A stretch of DNA of 64,000 nt from Gammaproteobacteria bacterium (GTDB taxonomy: Bacteria > Pseudomonadota > Gammaproteobacteria > Burkholderiales > Rhodocyclaceae): positions 84,903 through 148,902 of the forward strand of contig JAHJEO010000022.1 in the NCBI GenBank assembly GCA_018825305.1, written 5' to 3'. This document shows, piece after piece, positions 36,301 through 43,478 of the stretch. The number at the start of each line of letters is the position of its first letter. Within the stretch, counting starts at the first letter, position 1. Made by a program: the position numbers and the translations under genes. The notes under the pieces are model-generated. The model saw nothing but the letters and a program-made list of their open reading frames with translations, did no database searches and was not told the DNA's origin.

Positions 36301-36378
36301 CCAGAAGCCGGCCTCGAGGATGGAGGCGGCTACGTAGCCTTCGGCGGCGGCCCAGGCGGCGGCGACTGACGACGGCAT
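33352..36378 (-). CDS. Tail tip / host specificity protein (J-like)
   Basis: 1008 residues from ATG 36378, overlapping the stop of the NlpC-like gene (TGATG). Near the N-terminus is a Gly/Ala-rich hydrophobic part (about 10-75), then long beta-rich regions with GEIGD-like segments (HGESEEIGDVYFNDEPLGP), YIPWRQFGVNG, LRGVTYLIASLVYSKDVYPR and fibronectin-like parts. Size and position at the end of the tail operon correspond to the J/TipJ type of central fibre. It contacts the receptor and triggers DNA ejection. Longer N-terminal versions run into the upstream gene in another frame and are wrong. Confidence 0.85.
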   Translation of the reverse strand: MPSSVAAAWAAAEGYVAASILEAGFWGSVSSTIGVTATTALVFAGQAAIQVGTQYAITRGLSSLLSSGGSGGANATPSANGSAFGAMATTRTHMLRSTIANRQMVYGQAMISGPVVFATSNDNYGTLHLVIALCHGESEEIGDVYFNDEPLGPLDANGYPTSGRYYQPTSPGGTLVVQESDAQLVNRTPATQFQFKYVTLPQAPVSITITDTGLTTANNPTGTPYFDGGGTWTNVGFDNVAQNMRKNNPSDAGLGYIPWRQFGVNGTVIKMSASASNGANITITYTTASGTSYLARIRKHLGSPDQAADAELVAMNVGWTPAHRLRGVTYLIASLVYSKDVYPRGIPNIKAVVKGRKLYDIRTGLTLWSDNPKLQERDYLTHPLGFGCDDTEIDDASVIASANICDELVTVDALGTTQKRYTSNGVVDLGQRPTDVLNALISSNGGTDVWQAGKWLLHAGAYTAPVGAALTMDDLRGALRVEPRVPRADLFNAVRGTFVDPARGWLPQDFPMQRNSAYVAADGGEEIPRDLTLPFTCNAIMAQRVAKMAMDRARQGIVVTWPGMPRLLDVCVGDTKAITLPHLGWVAKEFRVISWSRAETAAIDLILQEEAAASYAWNYGDATLIDPAPDTQLVAGGIPDAPWSVTHTESLYLAAPGVVGAAVTLAWIGETQKYRIDWRSPAGPWNRVETTATVIQIGGVTSGVHEFLIYAVDVIDRVSLPYTYAPYIYGKLKAPGDVSTFTVINNNGAAAAAWAATADLDVKVGGRVVVRHSPLTTGATWINGIILDEFSGDAIGAALPLMTGTYMAKFIDSTGNYSDNEASFVATEALVTGWVTDGTSTQHTVFTGAKSGTVVVDSTLLLDGATPIDSIADLMDDWAKMDSLGGIAAAGSYDFSAPLDLATVAVRRFDATIGATSFDTGDMLDSRINLIDGWSDFDGSSVNDCDATLFISTTDDDPTGSPAWGGWVPFFVGDFSCRAARFRLDLASGSATHNIAIDTLSVRARHPA

Positions 36379-36800
36379 CAGCCCACCCTCCAGCATGGGC
36401 CGAGGCCCGGCGCGGTGATGGGCAGCGGCAGCAGGCCGGCCGGCCCGAGGACTGCGACCGAGCCGCCAAGGCAGACACCGATGTGCTCGCCGGCATCGTC
36501 CTTGAACAGCACCAGGTCGCCGCGCTGCGCCGAAAAAGTCGGCGCTGGTGACACGCCGAGGGTGGCGGTGATGGCGGCTTCGAGGTCGCGGGCAATGGCG
36601 GCGATGGCTTTCAGCGCCGCGCGGCGGGTGGTGTATTCGCCGGCAAAGCGCGGCCAGAAGTCTTCGCCGGTCATCGCCGCGATGCAGGCGCAGGCGAAGC
36701 GCAGGCAATCCCACTCGCCGAGGCGATAGGGGCGCGAGGTGGCGGCGGCGACCACGTCGGCCAGGCGCTCTGGCCAGTCGGATGTTCTTACCAGCCCCAT
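36378..36800 (-). CDS. NlpC/P60-like tail protein (DUF6950-like)
   Basis: 140 residues: YRLGEWDCLRFACACIAAMT with the Cys nucleophile position, GEDFWPRFAGEYTTRRAALK, then AQRGDLVLFKDDAGEHIGVC LGGSVAVLG with the His. This is the K-like tail-assembly peptidase fold placed before the J gene in siphophages. It overlaps the previous gene by 13 nt. A dispersed repeat copy lies in frame (GVSPAPTF). Confidence 0.8.
   Translation of the reverse strand: MGLVRTSDWPERLADVVAAATSRPYRLGEWDCLRFACACIAAMTGEDFWPRFAGEYTTRRAALKAIAAIARDLEAAITATLGVSPAPTFSAQRGDLVLFKDDAGEHIGVCLGGSVAVLGPAGLLPLPITAPGLGPCWRVG
36533..36557 (+). repeat. Dispersed repeat, copy 2 (inside the NlpC-like gene)
   Basis: AAAAAGTCGGCGCTGGTGAC followed by ACGCC. 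In the minus-strand gene it is read as GVSPAPTF, the same phrase as copy 1 in res. Confidence 0.75.
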
Positions 36801-37345
36801 CGCAGTTCCTTGTCGACCATGCTGGTCACAAACTCGAAGCCGAGGTCGCCGGGATAATCGATCTGCTGGTCTTCGTGATTGAAGCGGCGGATACGCGGGC
36901 GGCCCCAGTCGGCCAGGCGCGACTCGGCTGATACGGTGATGCTGGCGGTGTCGCCGAGGTCGATGGACATGACATCCATGCGGCCCCAAAACACCAGCAC
37001 CGGGTCGGCGATCATGGCGTGGCTGGTCGGGTCGAGCGGCGCCGCCCACACCTTGCAGGCACGCCCCTGGTACTGCTGGCCCAGCGCCCGCGCGATGTTG
37101 GCCGCCGGCACGCCGGAGATGCGGAAACTGATGCCGCGCGCCTCCAGCGCCGCGCCTTCGTTGATGGCATCCATGCTGCCCAGGCTGCCCAGGCCGAGCC
37201 AGTCGTAGCCGTTCCAGGCGTAGGTCACCGGCGAGTTGTTCACGCGCACGAAGCCGTCGGGGAAGTCCATCTCCACCAGCACGATGGCGGTGGCGTGGGC
37301 GGCGGTTACCGCGGATTCTGCAGCGGACGTCAGGCCGCGGCTCAT
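36788..37345 (-). CDS. Phage minor tail protein
   Basis: 185 residues starting MSRGLTSAAESAVTAAHATA. Beta-rich protein with VEMDFPDGFVRVNNSPVTYA, GLGSLGSMDAINEGAALEAR, and VFWGRMDVMSIDLGDTASIT, typical of siphophage baseplate/hub-type tail proteins that precede the NlpC and J genes. Coupled to its upstream neighbour by ATGA. Exact family not recalled. Confidence 0.75.
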   Translation of the reverse strand: MSRGLTSAAESAVTAAHATAIVLVEMDFPDGFVRVNNSPVTYAWNGYDWLGLGSLGSMDAINEGAALEARGISFRISGVPAANIARALGQQYQGRACKVWAAPLDPTSHAMIADPVLVFWGRMDVMSIDLGDTASITVSAESRLADWGRPRIRRFNHEDQQIDYPGDLGFEFVTSMVDKELRWGW

Positions 37346-37944
37346 GTCCAGCACTCCACGGCGGAGACCGCCACGGTCGAGACCAATCCGGGGCGGGTGA
37401 GCACAGCGAAGGCGTCTTCGGACAGCATGAAGGTCGCCGTCGGCTGGTTGGTCGTGATGGTCGCGTTGTCGGCCGGGCTGGCGCGCAGCGGCGGCTCGAG
37501 GGTCAGCGTCATCTCGCCCGAGCCGTCGGCGGTGGCGTCGGCGACGACCATCTTGAGCTCGCCATTCACGCCGATGAAATCGCCGGCCAGCAGCGTGGTG
37601 CCGACGGTGCAGCCGTCGATCAGCAGCGTGGTGCCGGACTGGCCGGCGCCTTTGACCAGCGGCGTGCCGCTGATGGTGCCGCGCGGCGTGGGGCGGGCGA
37701 AGTTGTGCAGGGTAAAGCGCCCTGCCCGGCCGCGCAGCCTGGCCATGAAGGCGCGCAGCAGGGCGGTGTCTGCTTCGAGCAGGTTTTCCATGGCGAATGA
37801 CACCTCCCAGCGCGCGCCGGGGAATTCGACCGTCTGCGTCGCGCCGGACAGCGGCGACTGGAAGGCGACTGTGTTTGACTTGAGCCGCCACTCGCATTCG
37901 CGCGGGGCGCTGCGGGTGAGCGTGGGCCAGGCGATGGCAGTCAT
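37342..37944 (-). CDS. Phage distal tail-type protein
   Basis: 200 residues: WRLKSNTVAFQSPLSGATQT, ARWEVSFAMENLLEADTALL, RGRAGRFTLHNFARPTPRGT. The pattern (short beta domain with an inserted SH3-like part) and location directly after the tape measure gene match distal tail proteins. No catalytic motif. Confidence 0.72.
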   Translation of the reverse strand: MTAIAWPTLTRSAPRECEWRLKSNTVAFQSPLSGATQTVEFPGARWEVSFAMENLLEADTALLRAFMARLRGRAGRFTLHNFARPTPRGTISGTPLVKGAGQSGTTLLIDGCTVGTTLLAGDFIGVNGELKMVVADATADGSGEMTLTLEPPLRASPADNATITTNQPTATFMLSEDAFAVLTRPGLVSTVAVSAVECWT

Positions 37945-39774
37945 TTAGCCGCCCCTCCGCTGCGCGTTGCCGATGGCGGCGAGCGTGTCCTGCTTGGTGC
38001 GAGCCATCATCATGGCGATGGTGGCCATGTCGGTGCGGCTGTCTATCTGGTAGCTCAGATTGACGGTGATGGGGGCGGCGCCGCCTGGGCTCGCACCATT
38101 CGGAATCACCGTCCCCGCCATGCCGGGCACAAGTATCTCAGGGCCATTCTCGCCGACGACGTAGAACTGCCCGGCGCTGACCGGGCCGCCCGCGGCACGG
38201 CCACCACCGAACAGCCCGCCGATGATGTCGCCGGCCTTCTTGCTCGCCCAGTCCACTCCTTTTGCCACCAGATCACCGGCCGGCTCTGTGACAAGTTTTC
38301 GCAGGGCGATGCGGGCGATGTCCTGCTCTATCGCCTTCAGTACATCCGAAAAACTCTTCCCCTGAATGATGGCATCCTCGAAGGCGCTGGAAAACGACAG
38401 GCCCATGTCGCGGGCGAAGTCGTTGGTTTTCTGTGCCTCGTCGCCAACGCCCTTTAGCTTGTCGATCTCGGCATCCATCGCCTCGTTGATGCGCCAGGTG
38501 GCCTCCAGCCGCTCGGCGTCGCTCAAGCCTTCGAGGTTGGCCACTTCTTCGAGCTGCACGCGGTATTTCTGCAGCGGGTCGATCATGTCGCGGTATTTGC
38601 GCAGCGCGCTTTCAGCGGCGGCGTTGGCCTTTTCGCGCTCGCGGGTTTCGGCGCGGGCGGATTCGACGGCGCGCTTTTCGGCCTCGATGCGCATGGTTTC
38701 TTCGCCGCCGGTGGCGTAGTAGTCGTCGAGCTGGTTCTTCTGCCCCTGCTCGATCATGCGCTGCAGTTCTGACTTGCCGGCCTTGGCGCCTTTGGCACCC
38801 TCCGGGCGGACCAGCAACTTGTTGGCCGCGGCCATGGCCGCCTTTTCTGCCTCTGAGTTGGCACCCGGCGGCGCCGGAACGCCCGGCGCAGCGGAGGAAG
38901 ATTTGACGCCGATGCGGCCGGACGACTCGCGCTTCAGAGGTTCCTGGCCGATGCCGGCCAGCGCATTGGCCGTTTGCGCGAACTCGATGTAGCGGGCCAA
39001 GCCCTTGCCGATGGCGCTGCCTTCGCTCAACCATTTCAGCGCCTTCTCGGCGCGGTCGCCGCCGGCGGCGACATCGCCGAGGAATTGGGCAACGCCAACG
39101 AGGCCATCCATCAGCGGCAGCAGGCCATTGATCGCGGCGGACTTCGCCGAGAATCCGAGATCGTCTAGCGCATCGTTGAATCGCCCGGCCTTGGGCGCCA
39201 GCTCGGCCAGCTTTTCCGCATAGGCCGCCGACTTCGCCTGCATTTCGGCCAGGCCCCTGCTGCCCAGATTGAGCATCGGGATCATGTCCATGCCAGCCTT
39301 GCCGAAGAGCTGCACGGCCAGCGCGGTCTTTTCCATGCCGTCGGGCAGGTTGGCGAAGATGTTGGCCAGCTGCGTGATGGCGACGTTGGCGTTGGTGGTG
39401 GAGATGCCCATGTCTTTCAGGCGGTCTCCATACTGCACCATGTAGGTCGATAGCCCCTTGACGCCCTTGGCCACGGTTTCGAGGCTGGTGCCGGACAATT
39501 GGGCGGCGTACTGCCAGGCCCCAAGGTCGCGTATGGAAATGCCGACGCGCTCCGACAGGTCGTTGAGGTTGTCGGCCGCGTCGATGGCGCCCTTGGCGAA
39601 GGAAATCAGCGCGCCGGCAGAGAAGGCGCCGGCCAGGCCACCCAGCGCTGTCTTGAGCGCACCGAGTCCGGCGGCGCTGCCGCCGAGCTTGTCGAGCGCG
39701 CCGCCGACCTTGCCCAGCGTGGCGCTGGCGCGGTCTTCGGCGGTGAGGATGATGCTGGTGCGGTTATCAGCCAC
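37945..39774 (-). CDS. Tail tape measure protein
   Basis: 609 residues, largely helical. N-terminal TSIILTAEDRASATLGKVGG, a hydrophobic stretch GLGALKTALGGLAGAFSAGA, MADIP-like GMEKTALAVQLFGKAGMDMI, long Ala/Glu/Lys coiled-coil parts (about 330-450) and a Gly-rich C-terminus FGGGRAAGGPVSAGQFYVVG ENGPEI, typical of tape measures. Its length sets tail length: with about 1.5 Angstrom per residue a rather short tail is predicted. It overlaps the frameshift extension of the chaperone gene by 8 nt. Confidence 0.92.
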   Translation of the reverse strand: MADNRTSIILTAEDRASATLGKVGGALDKLGGSAAGLGALKTALGGLAGAFSAGALISFAKGAIDAADNLNDLSERVGISIRDLGAWQYAAQLSGTSLETVAKGVKGLSTYMVQYGDRLKDMGISTTNANVAITQLANIFANLPDGMEKTALAVQLFGKAGMDMIPMLNLGSRGLAEMQAKSAAYAEKLAELAPKAGRFNDALDDLGFSAKSAAINGLLPLMDGLVGVAQFLGDVAAGGDRAEKALKWLSEGSAIGKGLARYIEFAQTANALAGIGQEPLKRESSGRIGVKSSSAAPGVPAPPGANSEAEKAAMAAANKLLVRPEGAKGAKAGKSELQRMIEQGQKNQLDDYYATGGEETMRIEAEKRAVESARAETREREKANAAAESALRKYRDMIDPLQKYRVQLEEVANLEGLSDAERLEATWRINEAMDAEIDKLKGVGDEAQKTNDFARDMGLSFSSAFEDAIIQGKSFSDVLKAIEQDIARIALRKLVTEPAGDLVAKGVDWASKKAGDIIGGLFGGGRAAGGPVSAGQFYVVGENGPEILVPGMAGTVIPNGASPGGAAPITVNLSYQIDSRTDMATIAMMMARTKQDTLAAIGNAQRRGG

Positions 39775-40075
39775 GGAAGTGCTCCAGCGCGGCGCGCTCC
39801 ATCACGCGCACGCCGGCGATGGCATCGGCGCGTGCGGCGGGCTGGATGCCGCGCAGATCCATCACCAGCGGCAGTGCCTCATAGCGCAGGCCGACGACAC
39901 CGCCGGGGCCGACGTTCCACTGCGTGAGCATGTCTGCGAAGATGCCAAGCGCCGCCACGTTTTCTTCCCAGAGTTCGGTGTCTTGCTGGCCGACCAGGGC
40001 GACAAGCTGGCCGAGGTCGGTGTTCGTGTCAGGCGGCGCGGCAAAGATCGACCGGGCCGCCTCGATCAGTTTTTT
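39767..40075 (-). CDS. Frameshift extension of the tail assembly chaperone (DUF1799-like T part)
   Basis: About 102 residues (KKLIEAARSIFAAPPDTNTD ... ERAALEHFRG) with no start codon at the proper place. They are reached by a -1 shift at A AAA AAC in the last codons of the upstream chaperone gene, giving a fusion of about 210 residues, as for lambda G-T. The DUF1799-like sequence (LWEENVAALGIFADMLTQWN) occurs downstream of tail chaperones in other phages. Confidence 0.8.
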   Translation of the reverse strand, partial: KKLIEAARSIFAAPPDTNTDLGQLVALVGQQDTELWEENVAALGIFADMLTQWNVGPGGVVGLRYEALPLVMDLRGIQPAARADAIAGVRVMERAALEHFRG

Positions 40076-40398
40076 TCGCGCGCTTCCCACAGCGCCTTTT
40101 TGTAGGCCGCCAGCAGTTCGATGCCCGAGGCCGGAAAGCGGTCGAGCAGCAGAGCCAGCGCTTCGAGGCCATACGGCACCGGCTCGCCCTTGTCGTCGAT
40201 CACGTCCGTCCACCCGGTGATCACTTCGTCGAGCACTTCGGCGTCGCCCCGGCTGCCGATGGAATCCCACCAGGCGCCATAGGCTTCGCGGCCCTTGTGC
40301 TTAAACTCGACCTCGACCACGCCGGCCGCCGCCGCGCCGGGCACCGTGAGCGGCACCTTGACGCGGAAGGTCGGGCTGGGAACGATGCGGAAGGCCAT
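40066..40398 (-). CDS. Tail assembly chaperone (G-like)
   Basis: 110 residues: FRIVPSPTFRVKVPLTVPGA, VVEVEFKHKGREAYGAWWDS, LEALALLLDRFPASGIELLA. It sits between tail tube and tape measure genes like gpG. It ends EAREKN then stop, with the slippery run in the final codons. The chaperone pair recruits tail tube subunits to the tape measure. Confidence 0.85.
   Translation of the reverse strand: MAFRIVPSPTFRVKVPLTVPGAAAAGVVEVEFKHKGREAYGAWWDSIGSRGDAEVLDEVITGWTDVIDDKGEPVPYGLEALALLLDRFPASGIELLAAYKKALWEAREKN
40069..40075 (-). other. Programmed -1 ribosomal frameshift site
   Basis: Heptamer A AAA AAC in the frame of the chaperone gene (GAA AAA AAC TGA). Slipping back by one gives GAA AAA AAA CTG ATC, which continues exactly into the open T frame. 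It fits the X XXY YYZ rule and the conserved G/GT genetic arrangement. Confidence 0.82.
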
Positions 40399-41039
40399 CA
40401 GGATGCGTACACCGTGGGCTTGCCGAACATGGTGATCACCACGCTGGTCTTGACCACTTCCTGCGCCGAGCCGGTGGGCAGCAGCGAGGCGCCGATATAG
40501 CCGGTGAAGTAGAGCTTCTGGCCGTTGGCGAAGGTGAAGCGGCAGGCGCGCTTGGCCTGGCTGTCGGATGCGCTCTTGAGCGCGACGAGGCCGGCGTCGG
40601 ACACGTCCCAGATATTCTCGAACGAGAACGTGGCCGGGTTGGCCAGGCCGGGAATCTGTTTTTTGACGTTGTCGTGAATCGTGGTCACGTCAATGAAGTC
40701 GAAGTCGCCGCCCGAGGCCGAGACGTTGGTCGCCGTAGACAGCGCGGTGCCGAAGGTGATGACCTCGGATGTGCCGCTGGTGAAGGTGTCGAACAGCGTG
40801 GTATCGATGCCTTCCAGCTCGAATGTGTCCAGGGTCTTGTTGGCGACGCGGGCAACGCGGCCGTCGAGCTGGTGCATGCCCTGCACGGTCAGCACAACGA
40901 TGTCGCCGTCGCTCATGCCGTGCGCAACCGAGGTGGCGACGCCGGGGTTGGCCTTGGTAATGGCGGTGATGGTGTCGGCCGCGGCGAGCGCGGACTGTAC
41001 GGCGATGCCGATGTTGCTCCACTTGGTTGCGGTTGCCAT
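40398..41039 (-). CDS. Major tail (tube) protein
   Basis: 213 residues: WSNIGIAVQSALAAADTITA, GVATSVAHGMSDGDIVVLTV, HDNVKKQIPGLANPATFSFE, RFTFANGQKLYFTGYIGASL. Beta-rich tube fold with the typical GQKLYFTGYI-like loop. The stop overlaps the chaperone start (TGATG). It polymerises to the tail tube. Confidence 0.88.
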   Translation of the reverse strand: MATATKWSNIGIAVQSALAAADTITAITKANPGVATSVAHGMSDGDIVVLTVQGMHQLDGRVARVANKTLDTFELEGIDTTLFDTFTSGTSEVITFGTALSTATNVSASGGDFDFIDVTTIHDNVKKQIPGLANPATFSFENIWDVSDAGLVALKSASDSQAKRACRFTFANGQKLYFTGYIGASLLPTGSAQEVVKTSVVITMFGKPTVYAS

Positions 41040-41055
41040 GGTCAGGCTCCTTTCG

Positions 41056-41499
41056 TCAGATCAGGGTGTCCGGCGCATTGCTCATGGCCGTGAATGGGAT
41101 GGAAAACGTCATGCGCTTGATGCCGACCGGCTTGTCGGACTGCACGTCCTCGAAGCTCATGCCGGTGTAGAACGCCTGCAGGGTCTGGCTGCCGACAGTG
41201 ATGCCGGCGGCCAGGGCGATTTCGACTTCCTTGCTCATCAGGTCGAGCGTGTCGTCGAGCGCGGCGGTGGCCTTGGCCACAGCCGACACCGACAGCGTCA
41301 GCTCGCGCTCTTGCGCCTGCGGCTGGTGGATCGTCAGGCCGCTGGCGCGCTCTTCGTCGAGCGTGACCAGCAGCGATGGCGACAGCGCATCGGGCAGCGG
41401 CGCGAGGCGGTTGGCATGGACGCGGCTGCCGGAGGTGGTGAGCCCCGTCAGTTTGGTGACGACAGCCGAACGGATCTGTTTGTGCAGGTGGTCGGCCAT
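41056..41499 (-). CDS. Tail terminator / completion protein
   Basis: 147 residues, starting MADHLHKQIRSAVVTKLTGL. LLVTLDEERASGLTIHQPQA, ELTLSVSAVAKATAALDDTL and the small C-terminal beta part fit the U/terminator type that caps the tube. Located between head-tail joining and tube genes. Confidence 0.75.
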   Translation of the reverse strand: MADHLHKQIRSAVVTKLTGLTTSGSRVHANRLAPLPDALSPSLLVTLDEERASGLTIHQPQAQERELTLSVSAVAKATAALDDTLDLMSKEVEIALAAGITVGSQTLQAFYTGMSFEDVQSDKPVGIKRMTFSIPFTAMSNAPDTLI

Positions 41500-41500
41500 G

Positions 41501-41776
41501 TCAGGCTTCCTGCAGCAGCAGCCGCGTTATGCCGGTGCCGTCCGGCTCGACGCGGGCGATGGTGTAAGAAGTGCTGCCGACGGTGACGGAATCACCGACG
41601 GCAGCCGAAGGCGCTGCGGCGGAGACGACCAGCAGCACGGGGGAGGAACCTGCCACCAGGCCGAAGGCGTCCTGGTAGGCGTTGTTGAAGATGCCGGTCA
41701 GCGAGACCGCGCCGACCGTGGCAGCGACGCCGAAGTCGGCGGTAAATTGCGTCAGGTCTTCGGTGAAGGCGGTCAT
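41501..41776 (-). CDS. Head-tail joining protein
   Basis: 91 residues: MTAFTEDLTQFTADFGVAAT, TGIFNNAYQDAFGLVAGSSP, VGSTSYTIARVEPDGTGITR. A small beta-barrel protein like FII-type connectors, where phage tails are joined to heads. ATGA overlap with the preceding gene. Confidence 0.75.
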   Translation of the reverse strand: MTAFTEDLTQFTADFGVAATVGAVSLTGIFNNAYQDAFGLVAGSSPVLLVVSAAAPSAAVGDSVTVGSTSYTIARVEPDGTGITRLLLQEA

Positions 41777-43329
41777 GCGGCGGCCTTCTGCTCGACGCGC
41801 AGTGCCTTGAGTACCAGGTCGGCCACGGCATCGGCGGAATAGCTGGCCATGCAGGCGGACTTTCCGGTAATGGTGTCGCGCGAGCACATCGCGGCGGCGC
41901 GGTTGTGGATGCGGTGACAGGGGTGGCAGGCGACCGGCGCCTCGAGCGCAGCGGTGTTGACCCAGTCGCGCGTCAGGTTTTCGTGGCTGCTGTGCGAGAG
42001 CATCACCACCTTCGGCATGGCTTCCATGGCGACGGCATTGGCGAAGACGCTTTCGGTGGCGACGACGGCATCGGCCTGCAGCGCCATGGTCATGGCCAGG
42101 CGCAGCGGCCATTCCTGGCCGACGACGTGGCCGTAGTCGGTGCCGTGGCGGGTGACGATGTCGAGGTCTGGCAGGTCCTGCAGGTCGCCGACCATGACGG
42201 TGGCGATGCCGGCGTCGGCCATCAATTCCATGAATCGCTGCGCGTGCGGCCAGGCCTTGAAGGGGCCGGAGCCGGTGGGCGAGAGCAGCACGAAGGGGCC
42301 GGCGATCTCGGCGCGCATCTTCCGCGCCCACTCGATCTCGGCCTCGGTCGGGTAGAACTTCTGGCGGCTCGGCGTACCGGCCGGCAGCTCGGCATAGGCA
42401 TGCACCATGTCGAGGTAGTTGCGGTCCATCAGCTGGTGGCGCACGCCCTGCGGCAGGTAGAACTCGTGCACCGACTGGTGCGGCAGCAGGCGGCCTTCGA
42501 CCGAGCCGATGAGGTTGACCCATCGGTCGTATTTCGGGCCTTCGTGCGCCCAGAATTCGAGCATTTCGTCGTCGTTGAGCAGGCCGGTGGGCATGACGAC
42601 GATGCGGGCGATGTGCGGGTCGTGGCGCAGCACTTCCTCGCCGTTCTTGGCTACATAGGCCGTGACGGCGTAGCCCTGCGCATGCAGGTGGGCGGCGACG
42701 CTGCCGGCCCACAGGGCGTCGCCATTGCCGCCGACGCGCACGAGGCCGGCGGTCTTTTCCGCGCGCGGCGCGGCATGCGGGTGCGCCTGGCCGTGGCCGG
42801 CGGCTTCCTTGCGCAGCACAAGCAGGAAGGAATATTCGGCGCCTTCGCCGCGCACCTGGTTCTGCAGCAGCGACCAGTCGGCAAAGGCCAGCCGCATGAA
42901 GTCGACGATGTCGTCTGGCGTGAAGTCGTGCTTGTGGTCCGGATTAGCGCCGGGCTGGCCGATGCGCGGGTAGAGGTCGGCGTGGGGCAGGTAGAGCACG
43001 AGGTGGCCGCCGACCTTGACCAGCCGCCACCATTCGCGCAGCGCGGCCTGCCAGTCGGCAATGTGCTCGAGCAGGTGGGAGCTGAAGACGGAATCGGCCG
43101 AGCCGTCGGCGAAGATGGATAGACGGGCGGCATCGGGCACCACGATGTCCGGCTTCATCGGCACACCGAAGAGCGCGGTGTCCTTCTCGGAATCGATGCC
43201 GATCAGGTGGGGCCAGACCTTGGACGGGCCGCAGCCGACGTCGAGCCCGCCGGCCGCCACATAGGGCAGCACTTCGTAGCGGATCTTCGCGGCTTCGTTG
43301 CCGTTGCTGGTGCGGATGTCCCAGACCAT
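41773..43329 (-). CDS. Bifunctional methyltransferase - GT9-like glycosyltransferase in the phage structural operon
   Basis: 518 residues from ATG 43329, 8 nt after the preceding stop. N-terminal class I methyltransferase: GGLDVGCGPSKVWPHLIGID (motif I), SSHLLEHIADWQAALREWWR, VKVGGHLVLYLPH. The C-terminal part (about 200-510) resembles GT9 (ADP-heptose-type) glycosyltransferases: GGNGDALWAGSVAAHLHAQG, FVLLSPTGSGPFKAWPHAQR, GIATVMVGD, DAVVATESVFANAVAMEAMP. It may modify host surface glycans or virion proteins. It interrupts the usual capsid-to-connector gene order and is translationally coupled on both sides. Confidence 0.8.
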   Translation of the reverse strand: MVWDIRTSNGNEAAKIRYEVLPYVAAGGLDVGCGPSKVWPHLIGIDSEKDTALFGVPMKPDIVVPDAARLSIFADGSADSVFSSHLLEHIADWQAALREWWRLVKVGGHLVLYLPHADLYPRIGQPGANPDHKHDFTPDDIVDFMRLAFADWSLLQNQVRGEGAEYSFLLVLRKEAAGHGQAHPHAAPRAEKTAGLVRVGGNGDALWAGSVAAHLHAQGYAVTAYVAKNGEEVLRHDPHIARIVVMPTGLLNDDEMLEFWAHEGPKYDRWVNLIGSVEGRLLPHQSVHEFYLPQGVRHQLMDRNYLDMVHAYAELPAGTPSRQKFYPTEAEIEWARKMRAEIAGPFVLLSPTGSGPFKAWPHAQRFMELMADAGIATVMVGDLQDLPDLDIVTRHGTDYGHVVGQEWPLRLAMTMALQADAVVATESVFANAVAMEAMPKVVMLSHSSHENLTRDWVNTAALEAPVACHPCHRIHNRAAAMCSRDTITGKSACMASYSADAVADLVLKALRVEQKAAA

Positions 43330-43337
43330 CGTCTCGC

Positions 43338-43478
43338 CTAGTTTTGCCACCACCACCACCGGGGAAACGGCGGCAGTGCTGGCGGGTTGTCCTGGTGCCG
43401 CGCCGGCTCGGGAGCCGGCGCGGGCTTCTTGCCGCGGGCAGGCGCCGCCGGGTGGGCCGGCGCCTTGGTCGGGGTCAT
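43338..43478 (-). CDS. Small Pro/Ala-rich protein ending in a tryptophan run
   Basis: 46 residues: MTPTKAPAHPAAPARGKKPA ... PALPPFPRWWWWQN. ATG overlaps the capsid gene stop (TGATG) and its TAG lies 8 nt before the next ATG, so it fills the gap between two genes exactly. Probably a real small head-associated protein, by position like short decoration/linker peptides. Function unknown. Confidence 0.6.
   Translation of the reverse strand: MTPTKAPAHPAAPARGKKPAPAPEPARHQDNPPALPPFPRWWWWQN

Noticed and set aside
33850..36369. 839-codon frame antisense to the tail tip gene
   Set aside because: High GC produces long antisense frames; low-complexity composition rich in Gly, Val, Asp and Ala, and the opposite strand codes a clear tail tip protein.
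33352..36714. 1120-residue version of the tail tip protein
   Set aside because: The first 112 residues are an Arg/His-rich out-of-frame reading of the NlpC-like gene; the ATG at 36378 overlaps its stop as in the other coupled genes.
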